Notes under the pieces: model-generated
Told to the model about the DNA's origin: nothing
The model's input: the letters and a program-made list of their open reading frames with translations, nothing else
Databases searched by the model: none
Source of the DNA: CAVUAN01 sp963739435
Lineage (GTDB): Bacteria > Acidobacteriota > Thermoanaerobaculia > UBA5066 > Gp7-AA6
Length of the DNA stretch: 64,000 bases
Reading direction: 5' to 3'
NCBI GenBank assembly: GCA_963739435.1
Contig: CAVUAN010000006.1
Span: 186,001-250,000, forward strand
Program-made: the position numbers and the translations under genes
Shown: one piece after another, positions 43,576 to 52,261 of the stretch
Numbering within the stretch: the stretch's first letter is position 1
Layout: each line of letters begins with the position of its first letter

Positions 43576-43758
43576 TCACGGCCGTGTCGAGGGCTTGATC
43601 AAGCGCCAGGCCCAAATACAGAGTGCCCCTGCGGCCACTGTGATGAGCGCGTACCAGGGCCTCATCGCCAGATGGCTCCCTTCTTCGAAGATCCGCCAGA
43701 GGTGCAGCAGGGTGACCAGGCCAAAGATCGCGCCGGTGGTCACGACATATGCCTTCAT
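43576..43758 (-). CDS. Small two-helix membrane protein
   Basis: A 60-residue protein with two helices (YVVTTGAIFGLVTLLHLWRI and ALITVAAGALCIWAWRLI) and conserved-looking Trp/His between them. Similar tiny proteins are seen in related bacteria next to unrelated genes. It lies 14 bases before the cysteine synthase and 30 bases after the DinB gene, on the same strand, which favours a real gene. Function unknown. Confidence 0.65.
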   Translation of the reverse strand: MKAYVVTTGAIFGLVTLLHLWRIFEEGSHLAMRPWYALITVAAGALCIWAWRLIKPSTRP

Positions 43759-43788
43759 TCCATGGCCTTCAGGTGCTCGAGCATTGTT

Positions 43789-44307
43789 TCAGAGAAGCGG
43801 GAGATAGGCCCGCCACGGTCCCACGGCCGCCGCATACTGCCGTGCCATCACGCGAACCGCCTGGCCAATGTGACTCAGATCGTGGGCTACCCATGTCGCC
43901 AGGTGCTGACCCAGCGTCACCACGCCGAACTCCGGGTGTCTCCCGCGACGCGCCAGATCGGCATCCGTCAGGCCCAGCGCGGCCAGGCGATCCAGGCTCT
44001 CGGCCCTCAGCCGGGCGAAGGTGTCGAGGAGCTCGCCAAGCGAAAGCCCCTCGGACGCGGCGAACATCGCCTCGCGATCGAACACGGGAAAGGCGACGGC
44101 GTCGCCATGCCGGAGCAGGTGCTCGACGCGCGGCATCCAGTCGGTGCGGTCGCCGTGAATCAGGTGCCCGACGACGTCGAAAGGGCTCCAGGTCCCCGGG
44201 CCCTCTGTTGCTCTGATCCAGGGATCGGGAAGACCGAGCAGCAGCTCGCGGAGAACCGCGGGCGTCCGCCGCAGAACCGGCAGGGCGTCGTCAAATCGAA
44301 ACTCCAC
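43789..44307 (-). CDS. DinB family protein
   Basis: 172 residues with all DinB elements: TWSPFDVVGHLIHGDRTDWM in the second helix (first metal His), a long middle helix, and HLATWVAHDLSHIGQAVRVM at the C-terminus with the remaining ligands. Likely a small metal protein of the thiol-transferase superfamily. It is separated by four bases from the YecH-like gene upstream, so it belongs to the fumarase operon by position; the link to fumarase may be accidental. Confidence 0.87.
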   Translation of the reverse strand: MEFRFDDALPVLRRTPAVLRELLLGLPDPWIRATEGPGTWSPFDVVGHLIHGDRTDWMPRVEHLLRHGDAVAFPVFDREAMFAASEGLSLGELLDTFARLRAESLDRLAALGLTDADLARRGRHPEFGVVTLGQHLATWVAHDLSHIGQAVRVMARQYAAAVGPWRAYLPLL

Positions 44308-44311
44308 GGCT

Positions 44312-44638
44312 TCAACATAATCGATCCGTCCGCCGGGTAGCCCCCCTTTCCAGCGGCCGGGAGAGGAGGATCAGTGGCCGGAGCAGGCCGGGACGTGACC
44401 GAGCGATGATCTCGTCGCCCTTCCGGGTCAGTTTGCCCTTGCGCTCGAGGAAGGCCAGAAGGCCTTCGAAGTCGAAGCGGTCGCCGTGGCAGTTTCCGAA
44501 AACGGCGCCCGGCCCGAAGGATCTCCCGGCGGCCTCCTGGAGCTCGAGCACCGTGCAGCGCCCGCCGCGTTCGGCGATGAGCGAGAGAACATCGTGGCCG
44601 GGGACGACGGTCGCGGCTACCGATTCGGGTGTTTGCAT
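44312..44638 (-). CDS. YecH-like (DUF2492) metal-binding protein
   Basis: 108 residues. The first 75 follow the YecH family: GHDVLSLIAERGG, LQEAAGRSFGPGAVFGNCHG (one Cys) and LLAFLERKGKL. The family is thought to bind metal through Cys residues. The expected Cys/His ending is not clear; the C-terminus (LLRPLILLSRPLERG) diverges, so a frameshift near 44400 is possible. The ATG at 44638 directly follows the TAG of the fumarase gene. Confidence 0.65.
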   Translation of the reverse strand: MQTPESVAATVVPGHDVLSLIAERGGRCTVLELQEAAGRSFGPGAVFGNCHGDRFDFEGLLAFLERKGKLTRKGDEIIARSRPGLLRPLILLSRPLERGATRRTDRLC

Positions 44639-46303
44639 CTAGGTAATCCGCTGGAAGAAGTCGTTCCCCTTGTCGTCCACCAGGATGAAGGCGGGAAAGT
44701 CCACGACGTCGATCGCCCAGACCGCCTCCATGCCGAGCTCGGGAAACTCGACGACCTCGACCTTCCTGATGTTCTCCTGCGCGAGGATCGCGGCGGGACC
44801 ACCCGGCGAGCCGAGATAGAAGCCGCCGTGCTTTCGGCACGCCTCGGTCACCTTCGGGCTGCGGTTGCCCTTGGCGATCATGACCATCGAGCCGCCCTTC
44901 GACTGGAAGAGGTCGACGTACGAGTCCATGCGGCCGGCGGTCGTCGGCCCGAACGAGCCCGAGGGCTTGCCCTTCGGCGTTTTCGCAGGGCCGGCGTAGT
45001 AGACGGGGTGGTCCTTGAAGTACTGCGGCAGATCCTGTCCGGCGTCGAGGCGCTCCTTGAGCTTCGCGTGCGCGATATCGCGGGCGACGACGAGCCGGCC
45101 CGTGAGGGCGAGAGGTGTCGAGACCGGGTGCTTCGAGAGATCCGCGAGGATCTCCTTCATCGGCTTGTTCAGGTCGATTTTCACGATGCCCGCGTGCTCC
45201 TTCGCGCCGGTGTGGACAGGGAGGAGCGTCTCCGGATGCCGCTCGAGCTCCTCGAGCCAGAGGCCCTTTGCGTCGATCTTCGCGAGGACGTTGCGGTCGG
45301 CCGAGCACGAGACGCCCATACCGACGGGGCAGGACGCGCCGTGCCGAGGGAGGCGGATCACGCGGACGTCGTGCGCGAAGTACTTTCCGCCAAACTGCGC
45401 CCCGAAGCCGAGGCCCTGGGCCCTCTCGAGCAGCCTCTTCTCGAGCTCGGGGTCGCGGAACGCGCGGCCGGTCTCATCCCCCGTCGTCGGAAGGCTGTCG
45501 TAATGGCCCGTCGAGGCGAGCTTGACGGTCTTGAGGCATCCCTCGGCGGACGTCCCGCCGACGACGAAGACGATGTGGTACGGCGGGCACGCCGCCGTGC
45601 CGAGCATCTTCATCTTCTCGACGAGGAACGCCTCGAGGCTCGCCGGGTTCAGGAGCGCTTTTGTCTCCTGGAAGAGGTAGCTCTTGTTCGCCGAGCCGCC
45701 GCCCTTGGCGACGAAGAGGAATTTGTACGTGTCTCCCTTCGTCGCGTAGATGTCGATCTGCGCGGGGAGGTTGTTCCCCGTGTTGACCTCGTCGTACATG
45801 TTGAGAGCTGCGGTCTGGGAGTATCGGAGGTTTTCCTTCGTGTACGTCCGCCAGATGCCCTTCGAGATCCTTTCGGTGTCGTTCGCGCCTGTCCAGACCT
45901 GTTGCCCCTTCCACGCGACGACCGTCGCGGTCCCCGTGTCCTGGCAGAAGGGCAGCTCGAACTGAGCCGAGACGACGGCGTTGCGGAGGAGCGTCGTGGC
46001 CATGAACCGGTCGTTTTGCGACGCGCCGGGATCGGACAGGATGGACGCCACTTGCCGCTGGTGCTTGGGCCGGAGGAGGAAGGAGACGTCGCGCATCGCC
46101 TCGTGCGCGAGGACCGTGAGGGCCTTCGGCTCCACGACGAGGACCGTCTTGCCGCCAAACCTCGCCTTTTTCACGTACCCCTTCGGCCCGGCCAGGAGCC
46201 GGTACCTGGTGTCGTCAGGGCCCTTCGGGAACGGATCCGCGTAGACGAAGACGTCCTTCTTCGCCGGGGCGGGCCGCCTTGCGGTCTGTCTCTTCGAGGG
46301 CAT
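44639..46303 (-). CDS. fumA: Class I fumarate hydratase (iron-sulfur, FumA type)
   Basis: 554 residues containing both the alpha part (FCQDTGTATVVAWKG, with a cluster Cys; MYDEVNTGNNLPAQIDIY; HGASCPVGMGVSCSADR with the others) and the C-terminal beta part (GPTTAGRMDSYVDLFQSKGG). It interconverts fumarate and malate in the TCA cycle using an oxygen-sensitive [4Fe-4S] cluster. The frame is open for about 50 more codons upstream, but the ATG at 46303 starts a Lys/Arg/Pro-rich lead and fits the family. The stop abuts the YecH-like gene. Confidence 0.93.
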   Translation of the reverse strand: MPSKRQTARRPAPAKKDVFVYADPFPKGPDDTRYRLLAGPKGYVKKARFGGKTVLVVEPKALTVLAHEAMRDVSFLLRPKHQRQVASILSDPGASQNDRFMATTLLRNAVVSAQFELPFCQDTGTATVVAWKGQQVWTGANDTERISKGIWRTYTKENLRYSQTAALNMYDEVNTGNNLPAQIDIYATKGDTYKFLFVAKGGGSANKSYLFQETKALLNPASLEAFLVEKMKMLGTAACPPYHIVFVVGGTSAEGCLKTVKLASTGHYDSLPTTGDETGRAFRDPELEKRLLERAQGLGFGAQFGGKYFAHDVRVIRLPRHGASCPVGMGVSCSADRNVLAKIDAKGLWLEELERHPETLLPVHTGAKEHAGIVKIDLNKPMKEILADLSKHPVSTPLALTGRLVVARDIAHAKLKERLDAGQDLPQYFKDHPVYYAGPAKTPKGKPSGSFGPTTAGRMDSYVDLFQSKGGSMVMIAKGNRSPKVTEACRKHGGFYLGSPGGPAAILAQENIRKVEVVEFPELGMEAVWAIDVVDFPAFILVDDKGNDFFQRIT

Positions 46304-46454
46304 CGGAGTCCCCTCCAGCGTGGAAACTACCCGACGCCGGAAGGGAGACCCTGATGCGGATGAACCAGTTCGGGGTTCGGCCGTATACCGCTTCAGGCGC
46401 GGGCGCTCGAAGGAAGCTCCCCGGCGCGCCAGGCTTTCGGGAAGGAGCAGCCTC

Positions 46455-46958
46455 ATGTCTCAAGATCTTCAGACCCTCCGCAACTTTTTCGCCTTCGGCC
46501 GATGGGCGAACCGGACGATCCTCGAATCGGTCGCCGCGCTGACGCCCGAGGAATACGCCCGGCCGATCGGGGGCAGCTTCGGTTCGGTGCAGGGAACGCT
46601 CCTTCATCTCTACGGGGCCGACTGGGTGTGGCTCGAGCGCTTTCACGGCCGTTCGCCGAGGGCCAGGCCGCCGGGGGACGACCTCGCGTCGCTCGAGGCG
46701 CTTGGGCTCAAGTGGCGCGAGGTCGAGGCGGGCCAGGACGCGTACATCGCCACGCTCACGCAGGAGCGGCTATCGGAGCCGCTGTCCTACGTCAGCTTCT
46801 CAGGCGACAGCTTCACACGCCAGCTCGGCGACGCCCTGCTGCATCTGGCAAACCATGGCACCTACCACCGCGGCCAGGTGGCGACGCTGCTGCGCCAGCT
46901 CGGACGAACGCCGACCTCGACGGACTACCTGCTCTTCATCGACGCTCAGAAAGGCTGA
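46455..46958 (+). CDS. DinB family protein
   Basis: 167 residues: FAFGRWANRTILESVAAL, LLHLYGADWVWLERFHGR and LLHLANHGTYHRGQVATLLR, giving the three-His metal site of the DinB superfamily. ATG at 46455 follows GAAGGAG. It is alone on the plus strand between two minus-strand genes, divergent from fumarase with about 150 bases between them. Confidence 0.9.
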   Translation: MSQDLQTLRNFFAFGRWANRTILESVAALTPEEYARPIGGSFGSVQGTLLHLYGADWVWLERFHGRSPRARPPGDDLASLEALGLKWREVEAGQDAYIATLTQERLSEPLSYVSFSGDSFTRQLGDALLHLANHGTYHRGQVATLLRQLGRTPTSTDYLLFIDAQKG

Positions 46959-46976
46959 GCACAGGCCGCACCGCGA

Positions 46977-47360
46977 TCAGGTCGCGTATTGGGCGATGCC
47001 ATTTCCGAAGGACCAGTTCTCCTTGACGACCTCGATCAAGTTGATGAGGACGTCCTCGGGACGAACCCCGGGGTTGGCGGCGAGATTCCGCACGATGGCC
47101 GCGTAGAGGGCCTGTTTTTGCTCGAGCGTGCGGCCGACACTCATGCTGATCTGCACGAAGACCACGCCCGCCGTGCGCCGGATATCCAGATAGGAGGGAT
47201 CGAAGACCAGAGTGCCCGGGGCGTGCTCCGAAATGACCTGGAAGCGATCCAGTGGCGGAATGCCGATTGTCTCCACCAGAGCGCGGTGCACACCGTCGCC
47301 GATGGCGCTGAGCTGCCCGAGGGTACGCCCGGAGAGGGTCTCAATTCGAACGAGTGGCAT
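46977..47360 (-). CDS. Tautomerase family protein
   Basis: 127 residues of the tautomerase/MIF superfamily with the catalytic Pro directly after the start Met (MPLVRIETLSGRTLGQ), a central beta strand (VVFVQISMSVGRT) and the C-terminal VLINLIEVVKENWSFGNG. The second-half segment places it among the longer 4-oxalocrotonate-like proteins. Substrate unknown. Convergent with the DinB gene, 18 bases apart. Confidence 0.87.
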   Translation of the reverse strand: MPLVRIETLSGRTLGQLSAIGDGVHRALVETIGIPPLDRFQVISEHAPGTLVFDPSYLDIRRTAGVVFVQISMSVGRTLEQKQALYAAIVRNLAANPGVRPEDVLINLIEVVKENWSFGNGIAQYAT

Positions 47361-47371
47361 GGTGGCTCCTC

Positions 47372-48007
47372 TTAAACGCTCTGGCCGCCAGCGCTTGCGT
47401 GCACCTGCGGCACAAAGCCGGCTCGGATCGCCGCAACGATCGATTTCGGGGTAAGCACCTCGACCCTCGCCGCCGATACAACGTCGGCTGCAGGTCCATA
47501 GCCGGAGAAGCTCCAGGGGCGCAATTTGCCAGCCCAGAGCAGGAAAGCGCTTCCTTCATGCTCGATGATGACCCCCGCAGGCAGCGACGAGACGATTGCC
47601 CCGTACGTCACCTTGCCCCCGCCGCGTTGCACGCGCTCCGAGTGCAGCACCCGGTCGATTCTATCGGCGCTCAGGGGTCCGGACACGAGATCTTTCGCGT
47701 TGCCTGCGGCCCACGCGGCACAAAACGACTGGAATCGGCTCCTCCTGCACTCGGCGCAAGGCCGATGCCCTGCAGCGAGCGAGGTGGCCTCGTCGAGAAA
47801 GAACAGCTCGCTGTACCGGTGGGGAGTAAACACCTGGCGCCGCCTGCCCTTGAAGCTCAGCGTGCAGGTGATCCAACGCGGCAGTCGCCAGGCGGCAATG
47901 ATCTGCTTCGCATCGTTGTGCAGGACGCCTCGATTGCCCATCAGCGCACCACGCGCCGGGACCGCCTGCAGCTGTCCGTAGGGATCAACGCGATTCTGAA
48001 GCGGCAT
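47372..48007 (-). CDS. Conserved protein of unknown function with CxxC
   Basis: 211 residues. The start MPLQNRVDPYGQLQAVPARG, the middle LSFKGRRRQVF and the ELFFLDEATSLAAGHRPCAE stretch leading into a CAECRR motif are characteristic of one widespread conserved family that I recognise but cannot name. The Cys pair and nearby His suggest a metal or nucleic-acid site, similar in style to the Ada-type metal-binding fold. It is placed 11 bases before the tautomerase. Function not known. Confidence 0.75.
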   Translation of the reverse strand: MPLQNRVDPYGQLQAVPARGALMGNRGVLHNDAKQIIAAWRLPRWITCTLSFKGRRRQVFTPHRYSELFFLDEATSLAAGHRPCAECRRSRFQSFCAAWAAGNAKDLVSGPLSADRIDRVLHSERVQRGGGKVTYGAIVSSLPAGVIIEHEGSAFLLWAGKLRPWSFSGYGPAADVVSAARVEVLTPKSIVAAIRAGFVPQVHASAGGQSV

Positions 48008-48157
48008 CAGCCGTCCTATCGCTTCAGCATGATCGCGTCTCCCACAGGAGCGATTGCCCTGGTGTCAGATCCTGCCGGCCACCCGGTCGGCCTCTACTCG
48101 AGAACCCCGCTGCCTCCCCCGCCGGCCCCGGCCAGGTGAGAATGAGGGAGCTCGCCG

Positions 48158-48781
48158 CTACTGAACGAGCGTCGGCGTGTAGGTCCACACCCAGTTGCTG
48201 GCGCCCTTGATGGAGAAGCTCTTCCGGTCGGCGGCAACGGAGATGGGGCCGCCTGGCATGATCGGCATGCCGAGGGCCTCCGGCCCGACTCCCGCCACCC
48301 ACAGGAGCGCCTCTTCTTTGCCGCCAGGAATGGCCCGCATCGAGCAGCTCCCCGGGTAGTTGGAGACCATCGCCGCCGGATAGGTCCGCGTGCCCTTGAT
48401 CTGAATCTGTTCGGCGGAAACCATCGAATTCGACACGCTCTGGAAGTGCTCGTACTCGCCCTTGAGCTGCGGCGGCGGGCAGTTGGTACCGTCGGATTTG
48501 ATGTTCTTGAGCTCGGTCTTCCCGTCTGTGACCGTGACCGGCCCGACGATCTTGCTCTTCTTGACGTCCCACGTGAACTCGACCGTAATGCGGTCGATCA
48601 CGTCCGCCTTGCCCTCGTAGTCGCCGTACACGACGGCCTCACGCCCGTTGTGCACGCCTTCCACGCGATACTTGACCACCTTGGCCGCAGCCCACTTCTG
48701 CGCCACGGCCATGTCCATGCCGCCAGCTTGCAGGGCCAGCAAGCTGACGAGGGACGCGATACTCGAAAGCAGGTTGATCAT
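48158..48781 (-). CDS. Secreted or periplasmic protein, unknown
   Basis: 207 residues with a short hydrophobic N-terminus (LLSSIASLVSLLALQAGG), likely a signal. The mature part is beta-rich (VVKYRVEGVHNGREAVVYGD, VIDRITVEFTWDVKKSKIVG) and has two Cys (NCPPPQ, GSCSM). I recognise no family. The 150 bases between it and the next gene hold nothing I can support. Confidence 0.65.
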   Translation of the reverse strand: MINLLSSIASLVSLLALQAGGMDMAVAQKWAAAKVVKYRVEGVHNGREAVVYGDYEGKADVIDRITVEFTWDVKKSKIVGPVTVTDGKTELKNIKSDGTNCPPPQLKGEYEHFQSVSNSMVSAEQIQIKGTRTYPAAMVSNYPGSCSMRAIPGGKEEALLWVAGVGPEALGMPIMPGGPISVAADRKSFSIKGASNWVWTYTPTLVQ

Positions 48782-48853
48782 GTCAGCACCGTGTCACGGC
48801 CGGAACGCACGAGTCAAGCCGCCGATCGCAGCGCAGCAGCGGCGGCCGAGGCG

Positions 48854-49072
48854 TTACGCGCTCTGCCCTGGCGCCCGCCGTGACCGATGGATCAGCCTCA
48901 CACCGACCACGCTCAGCTGTATACCGACGATGGGGAAGATCGCCATCCAAAACAGCAGGGACTGATCGGGCAGGCCCCAACGCTGGATGACCGCCTGCCA
49001 CAAGTACGCACCCACCAGACAGACGCCGGCAAGTAAGCACGTAATACCACTAATGAATTTGGCAACTCTCAC
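48854..49072 (-). CDS. Small two-helix membrane protein
   Basis: 72 residues from GTG 49072 with two helices (FISGITCLLAGVCLVGAYLW and LLFWMAIFPIVGIQLSVVGV). The start is fixed by a GTGA overlap with the stop of the small membrane protein upstream, which makes the pair likely real although both are short. The longer reading through the upstream region is a shadow. Function unknown. Confidence 0.62.
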   Translation of the reverse strand: MRVAKFISGITCLLAGVCLVGAYLWQAVIQRWGLPDQSLLFWMAIFPIVGIQLSVVGVRLIHRSRRAPGQSA

Positions 49073-49338
49073 CGCCCGCGCGCCCGCCAGCGTCCAACCT
49101 GGTAAACCGCGAGGCCGATCGCGTACGCCATCGCACCGAACATCGCGCCAACTCCGACCGCCTCGAGAGCCTGATTGATAGATCGCCCGCGTAGCCATAT
49201 CAAAAGGGGTACGGCCAGCGCGGAGCTCGTGAGATAGAAGCAGATGAGATGCGCGAGCCGATTCATCCAGCGAGGAGCGGCGTCGCTCCACCAATAGCGC
49301 CGAAAAAGAGCATTCGCTGGTTCGCCGTTCAATTCCAT
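49069..49338 (-). CDS. Small two-helix membrane protein
   Basis: 89 residues with two helices (LAHLICFYLTSSALAVPLLI and GVGAMFGAMAYAIGLAVYQV) and a soluble lead (NGEPANALFRRYWWSDAAPR). It overlaps the following small membrane gene by four bases. This stretch is visibly less GC-rich than the flanking core genes. No family recognised. Confidence 0.62.
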   Translation of the reverse strand: MELNGEPANALFRRYWWSDAAPRWMNRLAHLICFYLTSSALAVPLLIWLRGRSINQALEAVGVGAMFGAMAYAIGLAVYQVGRWRARGR

Positions 49339-49420
49339 TACGACAACCTCACTTCCGGGCGGCGCAAAAGGGGCAAGGAGCGCAGGGGCTTCTCAGGTCT
49401 TCGGCGGGTGCAATCGGCCT

Positions 49421-50170
49421 CTACCATGGCACGACCTGTTGTACCAGTGAGCCCGCTGCGAAGCTCGCCGCGTTCATCAGGATGCTGAGTGTCGCCGCAT
49501 GCCTCAGCGTCAAGCCTCTGTTCCGGTTCGCAGCGTACAGGAGACCTGCCTCGAAGACGACGGCGAAGATCTCCGCCACCACGACGCTGTCAAGGCCGTT
49601 GAGATCAAAGGAGAGATCAAAACGGGGCAGCACGAACCACACGATGGGCAAGGACACGAGGTTTCCGACGAGGACCCAGACGAGGCCGCTCCGCAACCTC
49701 AGCTTCGAAAGGTAGATCGCGGCGATGGCAAGCTCGATGATCAGCGTGAGGATCAGCGCGGCGCCAAAGGGCAGGAAGCGAAGGGGATAGCCGCCAACAA
49801 CCTCTGAGACCAGCAAGCGATCCTGATAAACCGTGACGACATACGTCGCGTCGAACCCATGCTTTTGAAACGCGTTGCTCTCCCTTGGTCTGTCCCGGAA
49901 TGTGAGCCGGAGCTTCTGATACTTGGGGTAGCCGTAGCCCCATGACCAACAGGATGTCGAGTCGCACGCGAGACGAGGAAACATGGCAATCGATATTTCC
50001 TGTGAGCATCGCGCGTCCTTGCACTCGCGCAACTCACCCTTCTCGATCGGGAGCACCTCGATGCGATATTTCATCGTGAACTTCTCGCTTGGATGGGGAC
50101 CGAGGTCGGCTATGACCGTTGCCCCCGGCAGGAGCAGGGCGATGCCCAGAAAAAGCAGGCGGCCAGCCAA
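49421..50170 (-). CDS. Membrane protein with extracytoplasmic Cys-rich domain, unknown
   Basis: 249 residues: signal peptide (LLFLGIALLLPGATVIA), an outer domain of about 110 residues with four Cys (ELRECKDARC, LACDSTSCW), then four membrane helices (LPFGAALILTLIIELAIAAI, VWVLVGNLVSLPIVWFVL, and two more). The layout suggests a sensor or envelope protein. No family recognised. Confidence 0.65.
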   Translation of the reverse strand: MAGRLLFLGIALLLPGATVIADLGPHPSEKFTMKYRIEVLPIEKGELRECKDARCSQEISIAMFPRLACDSTSCWSWGYGYPKYQKLRLTFRDRPRESNAFQKHGFDATYVVTVYQDRLLVSEVVGGYPLRFLPFGAALILTLIIELAIAAIYLSKLRLRSGLVWVLVGNLVSLPIVWFVLPRFDLSFDLNGLDSVVVAEIFAVVFEAGLLYAANRNRGLTLRHAATLSILMNAASFAAGSLVQQVVPW

Positions 50171-50200
50171 GTCTAGAGCCCTTGCGTGACGATCAGCGGA

Positions 50201-50473
50201 CTAGACCTTGCTTCGCACGAGAGGGACCAGGAAGGTCTGAATGAAGCCCATCGACAGGACGCCTCCCACGATCGCCGCGCTTCCGAGCAGCAACGAGGCG
50301 GACTTCAACGCCACGAGCCCGCCCAGAAACGCGGGGATCGCCGCAAGGACACCCATCCAATGTGTCGTTACGGGCCTCCCGCACGACTGGCAACCGATCG
50401 CACGCCCCGGCCCGAGGCCGGACTTGCGCATCAGGCTCATCGCCGGGCGACCGCAGTAGGGGCATTGGACCAT
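50201..50473 (-). CDS. Small zinc-ribbon membrane protein
   Basis: 90 residues from ATG 50473. An N-terminal zinc ribbon (CPYCGRP, then CQSCGRP about 21 residues later) is followed by two helices (WMGVLAAIPAFLGGLVAL and LLLGSAAIVGGVLSMGFI). Similar small proteins are common and uncharacterised. The long upstream reading overlaps the PAP2 gene and is not supported. Confidence 0.72.
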   Translation of the reverse strand: MVQCPYCGRPAMSLMRKSGLGPGRAIGCQSCGRPVTTHWMGVLAAIPAFLGGLVALKSASLLLGSAAIVGGVLSMGFIQTFLVPLVRSKV

Positions 50474-50496
50474 GACGCGATGCCGGACCGCTCCGG

Positions 50497-51255
50497 TCAG
50501 GCCTCTCCGCCGATTTTGTACGCCACCCAGAAGCAGGCGACCGCCAGGGCGAGGATCCCGATGATGCCGAGCGCGAAGACCGGCGCGAGGCGGCGGTCGA
50601 GATCGGGAACTTCCTCGCGGGGATAGCCGCGCAGGAACACGGCATAGGCCACGCACGCCAGGAATATCCCCGCGATGACGTCCAGAACGTAATGCTGCTT
50701 GGTGAACAGCGTGGAGAGCCCGACGAGTGACGCACAGAGCGCCGCGGCTATTCCCACCCCGCGGTTCACGAGAGAGCAGGTCAGCGCCGACACGAATGAA
50801 TGCGCGACGTGGAGAGAAGGAAAGCAGTTGTACGGCGGGTCGGCCGAGTACAGGAACCGCAGGCCCCAGACGGCAAATCCTTCACCCATCACGTTGGCCG
50901 GCCGCGGGGCCATGGTGGGATACAGCACAAAACAGACATACGCAGCAATCCACACCATGAGGTAGGCCAGGACGGTGCGGCGGATCTGCTCACTCTGACG
51001 CACCACGAACACCGGCAGCATGATGAGGAACAAATAGAGCGATCCATAGACCAGCGCCCAGGCTGGCTGCAGGGGCACGCCGCGATCCAGGGCCAGCTCA
51101 GGGACGTGGAGAGCCCGGCCAGGCATCAGCTCGGCAATGAAGATGTAGAAGGGGACCAACGAAACGAGCACGACCATGGGAAGAGTCACCGGGTAGGGCC
51201 GGGTCAGCGACGCCGCGACCATCCGCCATCGGTCTCGCAGGTCAAGCGCGGCCAT
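50497..51255 (-). CDS. PAP2-family phosphatase, AUR1/inositolphosphotransferase-like
   Basis: 252 residues with six helices and the PAP2 motifs C2 (CFPSLHVAHS) and C3 (STLFTKQHYVLDVIAG). The KQHYVLDVIAG form and the TMAPRPANVMG segment resemble the AUR1-like inositolphosphotransferase branch more than simple phosphatidate phosphatases, so it may transfer a phospho-alcohol head group to a lipid in the membrane. ATG at 51255 chosen by family start (MAALDLRDRWRM). Confidence 0.82.
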   Translation of the reverse strand: MAALDLRDRWRMVAASLTRPYPVTLPMVVLVSLVPFYIFIAELMPGRALHVPELALDRGVPLQPAWALVYGSLYLFLIMLPVFVVRQSEQIRRTVLAYLMVWIAAYVCFVLYPTMAPRPANVMGEGFAVWGLRFLYSADPPYNCFPSLHVAHSFVSALTCSLVNRGVGIAAALCASLVGLSTLFTKQHYVLDVIAGIFLACVAYAVFLRGYPREEVPDLDRRLAPVFALGIIGILALAVACFWVAYKIGGEA

Positions 51256-51266
51256 CACACTCGGCG

Positions 51267-51572
51267 CTAGAGATTGGACACGACCTGCTCGTAGTCGATG
51301 AACTCCACGGGGGTCAGACACTCCGGATAAAGCACGGAGGCAAACTTCTTGACCTCGGCCGATTCGGAATGCGCCCGGTCAGCCTCGGCGTCGCGAAAAA
51401 CGAAAATGTGGACGAATCGAGTCGGATCTTCCCTCTCCTGCCAGACCTCATACCGCAACGTCCCGCGCTCGTTCGAGCGCACGTACGCCACAAACTGCCG
51501 GATCGCTGCGAGACATACATCCAGGGCCTCTGGCCGCACCTGATAGCGCGCGAGCTGCCGGATCTCCGCCAT
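51267..51572 (-). CDS. Antibiotic biosynthesis monooxygenase (ABM) domain protein
   Basis: 101 residues with the ferredoxin-like ABM fold: EIRQLARYQVRPEALDVCLA, LRYEVWQEREDPTRFVHIFV and DRAHSESAEVKKFASVLYPE. Members are small cofactor-free monooxygenases or unknown proteins. ATG at 51572 is chosen where the family begins. The end is 11 bases from the PAP2 start on the same strand. Confidence 0.85.
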   Translation of the reverse strand: MAEIRQLARYQVRPEALDVCLAAIRQFVAYVRSNERGTLRYEVWQEREDPTRFVHIFVFRDAEADRAHSESAEVKKFASVLYPECLTPVEFIDYEQVVSNL

Positions 51573-51593
51573 ACCTGCCTCCCCAGTCCGCAA

Positions 51594-52187
51594 TCAGTCG
51601 ATCGGTTCGTCAAAAGTCCCGGCATAGAGTAACTTCTCTTGAAGAACCTTTCCGGCCCTGTCCTTCTCCACCACCTTGCTTGTTATGTGGTGTTCGATGC
51701 GGCCCCCCTTTCCTGGGGTCGTATGGTTCTCCTCACGATGCACAATCTGAAGGTCGTAGATGTACTCGGTCTCCTGCGAGGGGATCCGAACAACGGATGA
51801 TTGGCGCGACCCGGTCATGCCTGCTGCTAACGAGAGCCCCTGGGGAATCTGCCCGGGCTGATGAGGCAGAACGGATGTGATCTCAGGCGGGCCGCTGGCT
51901 GGCAACGCAATGATAGAGGTGGAATCCCAGCTCGAAATCACAATGTCGTGAGGATTGCATTTCATCCCGTGGAGCTGGAACTCTCCGAGCGTCAATGTAA
52001 GAGGATCGCCGATTCTCTGAGCTCCTCCGACACGGATGATTCTGAGGACGTGCTTCTTTTCCGGAACGGACCATTCCCTCAGCTCATATGCCAGGTAGCC
52101 TTCTGAGGTACAGAAGTAGCCATCGCTGTCGGCCAACACCTGGCTCGCCGAGAGCAGGAGAAAGGACAGGATTGCCAACGCTCTCAT
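51594..52187 (-). CDS. Secreted protein, unknown function
   Basis: 197 residues with a signal peptide (ALAILSFLLLSASQVLADS) followed by a beta-rich mature part with two Cys (YFCTSEG and MKCNPHD). A conserved-looking segment is YDLQIVHREENHTTP. I recognise no family. Coding bias is like its neighbours, though this zone is lower in GC. Confidence 0.65.
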   Translation of the reverse strand: MRALAILSFLLLSASQVLADSDGYFCTSEGYLAYELREWSVPEKKHVLRIIRVGGAQRIGDPLTLTLGEFQLHGMKCNPHDIVISSWDSTSIIALPASGPPEITSVLPHQPGQIPQGLSLAAGMTGSRQSSVVRIPSQETEYIYDLQIVHREENHTTPGKGGRIEHHITSKVVEKDRAGKVLQEKLLYAGTFDEPID

Positions 52188-52261
52188 GGACCACCGCGGA
52201 TCAGGCGGCCTGCCGTTGACACCGACACCTCGAGATCAGTTTCCGAGAGGATAGACGACAT

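Noticed and set aside
44639..46456. 605-residue fumarase starting at 46456
   Set aside because: The extra 51 residues are Arg/Ser-rich and unlike class I fumarase; the ATG at 46303 is better placed.
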